Below are positions 58,240 through 64,000 of a stretch of DNA of 64,000 nucleotides, in pieces. The notes beneath the pieces are model-generated. The model saw nothing but the letters and a program-made list of their open reading frames with translations. It made no database searches and was not told the DNA's origin. The stretch is taken from positions 24,479 through 88,478 of the IMG/VR virus record IMGVR_UViG_3300022868_000015. One strand, written 5' to 3'. Position 1 is the stretch's first letter, and each line of letters starts with the position of its first letter. A program made the translations under genes and the position numbers. Origin of the DNA: a virus.

Positions 58240-59286
58240 ATGGAAATATTATGTAAAAATTGTGGTAAATCTTTTAAAGTTGCCAACTGGCAAATTAAAA
58301 AAGGAACAAAATATTGTTCTCATGAGTGTTATTGGGAAGATAAAAGAGGCGGTAAGAAAAAAGAAGAAAAGGTATGTATAGAATGTGGTGAGAAATTCTT
58401 ACAAGAAACTTGGGAAAGTAAAAGAAAATTTTGTTCTCATGAATGTTACTGGAAAAATAAAAAAAAACTAAAAGATATTGATTGTTTGAATTGTGGTAAA
58501 ACATTTGAGCCATATAATTTAAAAACAAAATTTTGTTCTAAAAAATGTTCAGGTGAATATATAAGAAAACAAAACAATAAAATCTGTATTCAATGTGGAA
58601 AAGAATATCATCCATTAATTAAAACTTCTCAATATTGTAGTAGAGAATGTTATTGGAATTATAGAAGAGAAAACAAAGGTGTAATAATACAAACGAATCA
58701 AGGTGATTTTAGAACAAAATTAATATGTAATAATTGTGGAAAAGAATATTTAGAACATAAATATAGATTAAAAGTTTCTAAGTTTTGCTCAATGAAATGT
58801 CATTTTGAATCTAAGAGATTAAAGAAAAAATGTCCAACATGTGAAAAATATTTTGAAGTTCCAAATCACTTAGCACATCGAATTTTTTGTAGTAAAGATT
58901 GTGTAGATTTTACAAATAAATCTAAAAAAGAAAATGACTTTTATAAATTTGTTAACAACATAATAAATGTAGAACAAAATAAAAAGGTTATATATGACAA
59001 AGTTTATTTTCCAGATTTAATGAATGAAGAAAACAAAATAATAATTGAATTTTTTGGCGATTATTGGCATTGCAATCCTAATTTCTATGAAGATGAATAT
59101 TATAATTCAAAAACAAGAAAACATGCACACGAAATGTGGAGCGATGATCAATTAAGATTAGAAAAATTAGAAGGATTAGGATATGATGTTAATATTATTT
59201 GGGAAAATGAATGGGAAACTGATTTAGAATTAGTTAAAACAAAAATATTAAAAATAAAAGATAAATATGAAATACGTAAAAATTAA
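58240..59286 (+). CDS. Zinc-finger homing endonuclease inside the fractured dUTPase gene
   Basis: 348 residues. Six treble-clef-like C-x-x-C ... C-x-x-x-C fingers (for example CKNCGKSFK with YCSHECYW, CIECGEKF with FCSHECYW) cover about 1-225. The C-terminal nuclease has VYFPDLMNEENKIIIEFFGD, YWHCNP, and DDQLRLEKLEGLGYDVNIIW followed by ENEW, the layout of Vsr-like EDxHD nucleases. Such enzymes cut alleles lacking the insert. Located between the halves of a split intein, it matches the fractured-gene arrangement described for metagenomic phages. The last 20 bases overlap the start of the C-half gene. Confidence 0.8.
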   Translation: MEILCKNCGKSFKVANWQIKKGTKYCSHECYWEDKRGGKKKEEKVCIECGEKFLQETWESKRKFCSHECYWKNKKKLKDIDCLNCGKTFEPYNLKTKFCSKKCSGEYIRKQNNKICIQCGKEYHPLIKTSQYCSRECYWNYRRENKGVIIQTNQGDFRTKLICNNCGKEYLEHKYRLKVSKFCSMKCHFESKRLKKKCPTCEKYFEVPNHLAHRIFCSKDCVDFTNKSKKENDFYKFVNNIINVEQNKKVIYDKVYFPDLMNEENKIIIEFFGDYWHCNPNFYEDEYYNSKTRKHAHEMWSDDQLRLEKLEGLGYDVNIIWENEWETDLELVKTKILKIKDKYEIRKN

Positions 59287-59566
59287 AAGAATAGAAAAAT
59301 GTGAATCAGAACCGATTTATCATTTAACAATTAAAAATAATCACAATTTTTTTGGTAATAATTTATTGTTACACAACTGCGATTATTTTGGAAATTCCAA
59401 AAATGACGGAAATATTGGTGCTTGTTTATGGAACCCAACAAACGAACCAATTACTATTAAAAAAGGTGAAAGAATAGTTCAAGGTATATTTGAATTGTTC
59501 TTAGAATCTGATAACTGTAACACCAAAAAAGAAAGAGACGGTGGAATCGGTTCAACAAATAAATAA
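59267..59566 (+). CDS. dut: C-half of the split intein fused to the dUTPase C-terminal half
   Basis: 99 residues. Residues 1-37 are a typical short C-intein: MKYVKIKRIEKCESEPIYHL, then NHNFFGNNLLLHN, ending in the block-G His-Asn. Cys38 is the +1 nucleophile, followed by the dUTPase remainder: CDYFGN completes motif III, GERIVQGIF is motif IV and RDGGIGSTNK motif V. Joining Asp87 of the first half to Cys38 restores GVID-CDYFGN without gap. Its ATG lies within the end of the endonuclease gene. Confidence 0.9.
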   Translation: MKYVKIKRIEKCESEPIYHLTIKNNHNFFGNNLLLHNCDYFGNSKNDGNIGACLWNPTNEPITIKKGERIVQGIFELFLESDNCNTKKERDGGIGSTNK

Positions 59567-59572
59567 CAAAAT

Positions 59573-59779
59573 ATGAAAAACGGAAGTATTTTAGGAAAAC
59601 TCTTTCCTACACAAAATGATTTAATGAATCATCTATCTGAATATGGAATGTTAACAGATAAACAAATAATTGAGCGATCATCCCAAGGTGGTGGATTAAA
59701 TACAGAAGAAGCGTTAATGCTTACTTTGGAAAGAGATTTCTGCAAAGATGTTATTGATAATATAATCAATAAAAAATAA
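59573..59779 (+). CDS. Small hypothetical protein
   Basis: 68 residues starting MKNGSILGKLFPTQNDLMNH. Not recognised; it ends helical (DVIDNIINKK). Follows the dUTPase C-half after six bases, likely in the same transcript. Confidence 0.45.
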   Translation: MKNGSILGKLFPTQNDLMNHLSEYGMLTDKQIIERSSQGGGLNTEEALMLTLERDFCKDVIDNIINKK

Positions 59780-59789
59780 ATAACAAAAT

Positions 59790-60008
59790 ATGAAAACAGA
59801 ACAAATAATTACAGAATTGAGTAAAGCATCAGAAAATGAAGACTACAAACGAGGCTGGATTGCGAATATAGCAATGTCTCAATTAGATAATGAACGTTGG
59901 TATAGAGAAAAACATAATAAAGTTGGTAAATATTTAAATAGTAAAGACAAACATGCTATTGCAAACTTAGGTGCAGAATATTTTATTGAATTACTTACAA
60001 AAAAATAA
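59790..60008 (+). CDS. Conserved small phage protein
   Basis: 72 residues. DYKRGWIANIAMSQLDNERW is a segment I recognise from short phage proteins of unknown function (pattern W-x-A-N-I-A-M). No catalytic motif. Spaced 10 bp from the gene before it. Confidence 0.55.
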   Translation: MKTEQIITELSKASENEDYKRGWIANIAMSQLDNERWYREKHNKVGKYLNSKDKHAIANLGAEYFIELLTKK

Positions 60009-60013
60009 TAATT

Positions 60014-60271
60014 ATGAAACTAAAAAAATTTATTGAAAAGTTTGTTGAACCTAATACATTAATTAGGTTACAATACAAAATAAAAGGTGGACACGAAGAA
60101 GTAGGTAATCTAGGAATGGAATGGGAGTTAAAGGATGGACTGTTTGCTAACCATAGAGTTGTAGGTATAACAGACATACTTGTACGTGGTAATTACACAG
60201 AAGCAGTTAATTTGGTTATTAAAAGAAAAAACAAAATAAATAATTATGTATATATTTTCATACGGGAGTAA
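60014..60271 (+). CDS. Conserved phage protein
   Basis: 85 residues. KLKKFIEKFVEPNTLIRLQY and the following strand ILVRGNYTEAVNLVIKR match a common phage protein of unknown function. A beta-rich fold is likely. The end overlaps the GGCT gene start by 26 bp in another frame. Confidence 0.6.
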   Translation: MKLKKFIEKFVEPNTLIRLQYKIKGGHEEVGNLGMEWELKDGLFANHRVVGITDILVRGNYTEAVNLVIKRKNKINNYVYIFIRE

Positions 60272-60665
60272 CATGAATGTTAATAGAATGAACGAAAGAG
60301 GAGTTAAATTCTCTAAAATAATTCCAGTAGTTTTAGATGATTTTATTCTGAAATTCAATAAAGTCTCTAAAAAACAAGGAGCAGTTGCAAATATACAATT
60401 TTATAAAGGTGGTATTGTTGAAGGTATCTTATATGAAGTTGAATCTTTAGAACAGATGGATCGATACGAGGGCTTTCCTAATCACTATAATAGAGTTAAA
60501 ATGGATATCGAAGGTTATGATGCATGGGTTTATATCGCACAACCTCAATATATTCAAGAAGGTCTAAAACCTAAACAAGAATATTTGAATCACTTATTAG
60601 AAGGTAAACAATTTCTAAGTGATGAATATTATGAAAAATTAATGATGATAAATGAGTCTTTGTAA
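60246..60665 (+). CDS. Gamma-glutamylcyclotransferase-like protein
   Basis: 139 residues. MYIFSYGSNMNVNRM is the substrate-binding YGSN loop and EQMDRYEGFPNHYNRV contains the catalytic Glu75 of the GGCT fold. Known members release 5-oxoproline from gamma-glutamyl compounds. Phage-borne copies occur in large myoviruses, with unknown benefit, possibly shifting host glutathione or protein gamma-glutamyl links. Confidence 0.8.
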   Translation: MYIFSYGSNMNVNRMNERGVKFSKIIPVVLDDFILKFNKVSKKQGAVANIQFYKGGIVEGILYEVESLEQMDRYEGFPNHYNRVKMDIEGYDAWVYIAQPQYIQEGLKPKQEYLNHLLEGKQFLSDEYYEKLMMINESL

Positions 60666-60813
60666 ATTATTTGGTCATAAATGGGATAAATCAGATTTAT
60701 ATACACAACCATGTAAAAGACTAGGTTGTAAAATCACTAGAGTTTTATTATTAACCAATCACAAATCAAATGGTTATATAGAACATGTTTATATAAAGAA
60801 AAAGAAAAAGTGA
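60652..60813 (+). CDS. Small DUF1660-like zinc protein
   Basis: 53 residues: MSLCKLFGHKWDKSDLYTQP followed by CKRLGCKIT and a basic tail. The C-x-x-F-G-H-K-W ... C-x-x-x-x-C arrangement is the signature of DUF1660-type short phage proteins. It overlaps the GGCT end by 14 bp. Confidence 0.6.
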   Translation: MSLCKLFGHKWDKSDLYTQPCKRLGCKITRVLLLTNHKSNGYIEHVYIKKKKK

Positions 60814-60829
60814 TATATAAGATTAAAAT

Positions 60830-60866
60830 GAAACCAGAAATTCACATAATTTGAATTTCTGGTTTC
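60830..60866 (+). terminator. Rho-independent terminator
   Basis: A 15-base stem GAAACCAGAAATTCA / TGAATTTCTGGTTTC with a seven-base loop, then ATTTTTT. It ends the + unit that began near 55358. Confidence 0.85.
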
Positions 60867-60901
60867 ATTTTTTAAGTATATAGAGAAAACAAATTTATAT
60901 T

Positions 60902-61297
60902 ATGAAAAAACAAGAAATTCCACTTCAGTTGAAGATACAAGTACCAAAACCTGAAGGTTTAAACAAAAAACAATTAAAAAAACAATTACAAGAACTACAA
61001 TTTGAATATGATTCTCTTTTTGATAAATTTTACACTAAAATAGAGATTATATTCACATATTCAAAAGATAATTATTGCCATTTTGAAAAATTAGAGATTG
61101 ATGAAAATATATTTGCATTTTTAATAAATGTTAAAGATATAACTAGACAACAAGCAGAACAACGATGTTGGGAAGTAATGAAGAATTATGAAAAATATGA
61201 TGATTGTTTAATAATTTGGTTGCCATCTGTTATAGAAGAAGACAAAATTGTAAAACTTACAAACACCACAAAAAATATAGAACTATGTCATGATTAA
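60902..61297 (+). CDS. Hypothetical protein upstream of the terminase-like gene
   Basis: 131 residues. Helical N-half (KKQLKKQLQELQFEYDSLFD) and a beta-rich C-half (IIWLPSVIEEDKIVKL). A TTTAAGTATATA element lies at 60871-60882. It overlaps the next gene by eight bases, so they are coupled. Not recognised. Confidence 0.45.
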   Translation: MKKQEIPLQLKIQVPKPEGLNKKQLKKQLQELQFEYDSLFDKFYTKIEIIFTYSKDNYCHFEKLEIDENIFAFLINVKDITRQQAEQRCWEVMKNYEKYDDCLIIWLPSVIEEDKIVKLTNTTKNIELCHD

Positions 61298-62189
61298 GAA
61301 AATAAAAGCAGTGACTAAAGATTATGTAAAAGAACATAAAGATCTTTATGATAAAGGTTTACCTAATAAATATATGGAATTATTCCATCAAAAAATTGAA
61401 GGTGTTAGAAAGGCAAAAATTGTGTATGGTTTTAGTCAAGCTGAAATGATTGAATATAGTAAATGTCAAAATGATATAATATATTTTATTGAAAAATATT
61501 GTTCAATATTAACACCTGATGGTATTGTTAAACCTAGATTATATGATTATCAAAAAACAATGTTAGAAAATTATACAAATAACAGATTTAGCTTAAATAT
61601 GATAAGTAGACAGATGGGTATTTCAAATATCATTGCATGGTTTACTTTACATATGTTAACTTTCAATGAAAGCAAAAATGCAATATTCATGGATATAAAA
61701 TCAGGGTACTGTAAAAGTTTATTAGAAAAAGTTAAAACATCATATAAAATGTTACCTTTCTTTCTTCAAAAAGGTGTCATAACATGGAACCAAAGATCTA
61801 TAGTTTTAGAAGATTATAGTCGTATTACTACACAATCCTATTCTAAAGAACCGGTGATTAGCTCTGATATTCACTTATTATATATGGATAATTACTCTAG
61901 AACTACAACATCAGAAACATCATACAAATATTTATTACCAACAATCACATCTACAAATGATTCTAGAATAATAATATCAGGTAAACCTAAAGGTTTTAAC
62001 CACTTTATTAAACTACTTCATAATAGTGAATTACCTTCAAACCATCCAGACAAAAATATATTTGAATCTTTAAGAGTATATTGGTGGCAACATCCAAATA
62101 AAAATGAAGAATGGAAGAAACAGGAAATAGAAAATATTGGTCAACAAATGTTTGATCAAGAGTATGATTTAAAATTTACAAATAAATAG
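61290..62189 (+). CDS. Degenerate terminase large-subunit ATPase domain
   Basis: 299 residues, about half of a T4 gp17-type TerL. The layout is that of gp17: QNDIIYFIEKYCSILTPDGI, LYDYQKTMLE, then SRQMGIS (106-112) where Walker A should read SRQ-x-G-K-[ST], LLPFFLQ-like KMLPFFLQKGVITWN, and LLYMDNYSR (Walker B with Asn in place of the catalytic Glu). Key Lys and Glu are lost, and the C-terminal nuclease domain is absent. The sequence is otherwise well preserved and free of stops, so it may have a regulatory or structural use instead of ATP-driven packaging. Confidence 0.75.
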   Translation: MIKKIKAVTKDYVKEHKDLYDKGLPNKYMELFHQKIEGVRKAKIVYGFSQAEMIEYSKCQNDIIYFIEKYCSILTPDGIVKPRLYDYQKTMLENYTNNRFSLNMISRQMGISNIIAWFTLHMLTFNESKNAIFMDIKSGYCKSLLEKVKTSYKMLPFFLQKGVITWNQRSIVLEDYSRITTQSYSKEPVISSDIHLLYMDNYSRTTTSETSYKYLLPTITSTNDSRIIISGKPKGFNHFIKLLHNSELPSNHPDKNIFESLRVYWWQHPNKNEEWKKQEIENIGQQMFDQEYDLKFTNK

Positions 62190-62223
62190 TAAAATAATAA
62201 ATCAATATATAGTTAAATGAACT

Positions 62224-62248
62224 ACACATTAGCTAAAGACTAATGTGT
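62224..62248. repeat. Terminal hairpin of an IS200/IS605-type remnant
   Basis: ACACATTAG-CTAAAGA-CTAATGTGT is a perfect nine-base stem with a seven-base loop, at the 3' end of the TnpB fragment. It resembles the right-end hairpin of such elements. The fragment's stop codon lies within the stem. Confidence 0.6.
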
Positions 62249-62524
62249 TTCAGGTTTCATAGACTCATCTAATGACAACGCCTCCACCTGTTTTTGTTTA
62301 ATGTCCGACTCAATCCCTGAACCAGACAATATTTTTAATCCTTGTTTTAATATGTTTTTAGCTGCATTAAAATCTCTATCATGATTGGTTTCACATGATG
62401 GACAAGTCCATTCTCTATCTTTTAATGTTAAATTTTGGTTTATCCAACCACAATTAGAACACATTTTACTTGATGGAAAAAATCTATCAATTTTTACATA
62501 TTGACTCGTATCCTCGTATTTTTC
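62240..62524 (-). pseudogene. TnpB C-terminal remnant
   Basis: The frame [31 protein letters not shown], and [12 protein letters not shown] is the end of an OrfB/TnpB with its zinc ribbon and final RuvC Asp. It extends beyond the first ATG, and a stop lies directly upstream at about 62525, where the sequence changes to a more G+C-rich type. It is unlike the intact TnpB at 20528 (which lacks the second zinc pair). Only the last quarter of the gene remains. Confidence 0.75.
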
Positions 62525-62556
62525 TTAACGTGAAGCGAGGTTGCTCATTGCATCCG

Positions 62557-62582
62557 AACGCTCGGTGACACTGCGGTTCAAA
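62557..62582. repeat. Cassette-boundary-like repeat
   Basis: The string AACGCTCGGTG at 62560s is shared with the opposite-strand copy near 63045. Both are beside gene ends, in the G+C-richer block 62525-63420. Confidence 0.4.
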
Positions 62583-62589
62583 ATAAAAA

Positions 62590-62727
62590 TTATTCGTCTT
62601 TATCTTCTTTAGTAATATATTCTGAAACTTCATTCAGCCATTTGGCAAAATTCTTTTGTCTAATAAACATTATTACTAAAAGTATTGTCATTACGACATC
62701 TACATAAGATACTGAATTTTCAAACAT
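62590..62727 (-). CDS. Small single-span membrane protein
   Basis: 45 residues: MFENSVSYVDVVMTILLVIM followed by FIRQKNFAKW and an acidic end. One membrane helix is likely. It occupies the start of the G+C-shifted right end. Confidence 0.45.
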   Translation of the reverse strand: MFENSVSYVDVVMTILLVIMFIRQKNFAKWLNEVSEYITKEDKDE

Positions 62728-62791
62728 GGTTTAAATTTTTATTTATTGATTAATACTACTAAATTACATTTTTGTCTACTCGATACGAAAA

Positions 62792-63053
62792 AGCATCGAA
62801 CAGTGTGTATAACAAATGAACCTTGTGATGACAGATTCAACTCTCAGTCTTTAATTTTTAATTCTTTTCTTCTTTTTACTTCTTCATCCTTTTTGTGCCA
62901 AACTAAAAAATCTGTAAATTTATCCATTTGTTCTTTGTCTAATAAACATTCAAACGTTACTTGTAATTTCTTCCTCTCTTTCATGATTCCTATATATTTA
63001 AGCTAAAATTAAATTCTTTCGTTTCACTTGTCATACACACCGAGCGTTATGCA
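62792..63053. repeat. Imperfect inverted repeats flanking a 46-codon gene
   Basis: On the plus strand GCATCGAACAGTGTGTATAA near 62792 and, reading the complement near 63053, GCATAACGCTCGGTGTGTAT, followed in both by ACAA[AG]TGAA. The two arms enclose the gene 62844-62984. They resemble the ends of cassettes or small mobile units. Confidence 0.5.
62844..62984 (-). CDS. Small basic protein within inverted repeats
   Basis: 46 residues: MKERKKLQVTFECLLDKEQM and LVWHKKDEEVKRRKELKIKD. Helical and highly charged, not recognised. Its position between similar inverted repeats suggests that it moves as a unit. Confidence 0.45.
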   Translation of the reverse strand: MKERKKLQVTFECLLDKEQMDKFTDFLVWHKKDEEVKRRKELKIKD

Positions 63054-63352
63054 ACATTTACTGCATCATAACTCTTGTTTGCTTCTCTTTTACGTTCCTT
63101 ACTTAGTGTCCATCCATTTTCTGTCATAAACTCAATATCGCCATTATAAAGCTGTTCTTCTGTGCATTCAATAAGCATCCATCTGTATCTATCATTTGTT
63201 CGTTTCTGGAAGCTGTGCACTCCTTTGTAATGGCTAAACCATTTATATCCATTAAATACCATTCCTATATATTTTTCTGTATCAAAACGTTGCATAACAA
63301 CACCTATATTTAATGCCTCGTTTTGTGGTAATTTATCAGTTTCTTTTTTCAT
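63047..63352 (-). CDS. Hypothetical protein
   Basis: 101 residues. YIGMVFNGYKWFSHYKGVHS and YRWMLIECTEEQLYNGDIEF suggest a compact beta domain; not recognised. The ends VNVA and the boundary motif follow directly. More G+C-rich than the phage genes. Confidence 0.5.
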   Translation of the reverse strand: MKKETDKLPQNEALNIGVVMQRFDTEKYIGMVFNGYKWFSHYKGVHSFQKRTNDRYRWMLIECTEEQLYNGDIEFMTENGWTLSKERKREANKSYDAVNVA

Positions 63353-63414
63353 TTCTAAAGTATTTAAGTTTATAAAATTTCGTGTATTTGTTCGGCACTA
63401 AACATAGCCCAACG

Positions 63415-63957
63415 TTACCTGCAATGCCTCTCCACACTTGCGATAGTGTCGTGAATAGCCCCGCCATGTGAGAATAGTGCAATTCGCTCAACTGCAAAGC
63501 CTCTATTTTTACCCATCGTGTTGCTATGGTAGCCGAATGTTATTACTATTCCATTTGGTTTCAGTATTCTTGGTAGTTCGTCTTTGAGTTGGCGAAACGG
63601 AGAAGCCTTAATCCCTTTGTACATTTCCATACTTTTACGATAGGCGTATGGCGGGTCTAACAATACCGTATTAAACCTTTCACCTTTCCAGTCTTTAACG
63701 AATTGTAGTGCATCCATTTGGTATTCTGCCAACGCTTCTTCATCAAGGTCGTTTCTTATTTCATCTATGTTTAGTTTAGTTCTGCCAGCAAATAAATTTA
63801 GTGTTTTGCCCTCACACGTTTTTTCAGCCCATTTCCTGATAGGCTTAATACTAAAAGTCCATCTACTTAAAGGGCATTTGATGTAATCGAACAACGGCAC
63901 AACAGGTAACACAGTATATAGTGCATTGCTTCTGTTCTTTGTTTCTACTTTATCCAT
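63415..63957 (-). CDS. Small DNA methyltransferase
   Basis: 180 residues. TLNLFAGRTKL is the SAM-binding F-x-G loop and TVLLDPPYAYRKS the catalytic D-P-P-Y motif, in the order found in N6-adenine or N4-cytosine methyltransferases. A later beta strand (NGIVITFGYHSN) and YKGIKASPFRQLKDELPRIL are typical of the same fold. It is smaller than most DNA methyltransferases and no target-recognition region is obvious. Possibly it protects DNA, as may the larger enzyme at 6458-8422. Confidence 0.8.
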   Translation of the reverse strand: MDKVETKNRSNALYTVLPVVPLFDYIKCPLSRWTFSIKPIRKWAEKTCEGKTLNLFAGRTKLNIDEIRNDLDEEALAEYQMDALQFVKDWKGERFNTVLLDPPYAYRKSMEMYKGIKASPFRQLKDELPRILKPNGIVITFGYHSNTMGKNRGFAVERIALFSHGGAIHDTIASVERHCR

Positions 63958-64000
63958 AATATCAATATTTGTTTTTCAATTTAACTTTTGTGATGCAACG

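Noticed and set aside
1-64000. tRNA genes
   Set aside because: No cloverleaf with a recognisable T-loop (GGTTCRANNCC) was seen on either strand by eye; a covariance-model scan would be needed to exclude them.

Overview
The window looks like part of a large, very AT-rich tailed-phage (or phage-derived) genome whose host is a member of the Bacteroidota. Phage character is shown by dense, short, mostly unidirectional genes with TGA/ATG overlaps, three free-standing homing-type endonucleases, a dUTPase, a terminase-like protein, a Pth2 peptidyl-tRNA hydrolase, and very many proteins whose N-termini resemble the T4 capsid-targeting sequence (pattern Y-x-x-F-[IL]-x-E). The host is suggested by one giant protein with a type IX secretion C-terminal domain (35726-40561) and by an HU gene with a Bacteroidota-type -7 box. 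Both of these, and the last 1.5 kb, are visibly richer in G+C than the rest and look acquired.

Layout. 1-1690 (+): end of one tagged gene and a PD-(D/E)XK-like protein. 1699-26838 (almost all -): small phage genes; ART-like proteins; a module of adenine methyltransferase, metallopeptidase, nuclease and SF2 helicase (6458-13270); LRR proteins; Pth2; a lone TnpB; four paralogous membrane proteins; and split, partly deleted coenzyme A genes coaB/coaC interleaved with tiny duplicated genes (24206-26434). 26955-34270: mixed strands, tagged genes, HNH endonuclease, HD hydrolase. 34733-40561: host-like secreted proteins. 40831-45344 (-): homing endonuclease and a VWA-metallopeptidase/MoxR ATPase pair. 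45528-55300: clusters of two-end-tagged proteins (conserved MKYLKTYE start and N-K-[LM]-G-L-L end) with LRR, ankyrin, Nudix and Toprim cores, plus HU. 55358-62189 (+): nucleotide genes, a dUTPase gene fractured by a split intein with an endonuclease gene inside the gap, a gamma-glutamylcyclotransferase and a catalytically degenerate terminase ATPase. 62224-63957: transposon remnant and a GC-shifted, cassette-like stretch with a small DNA methyltransferase.

The two strongest discoveries are (1) the fractured dUTPase (57372-59566), in which two separate genes carry the N- and C-halves of a split intein inside the catalytic motif III, and (2) the two-end tag system: about 25 otherwise unrelated proteins share a C-terminal N-x-[LM]-G-L-L motif, about 16 of which also carry the MKYLKTYE-type start. 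One gene has the end tag internally at a fusion joint, and a stand-alone 11-residue ORF consists only of the capsid-targeting-like tag. I infer a modular set of packaged or co-targeted phage proteins that recombine at conserved gene ends. Several genes are broken by frameshifts or a nonsense codon; whether these are real, programmed, or sequencing errors cannot be decided from the sequence.
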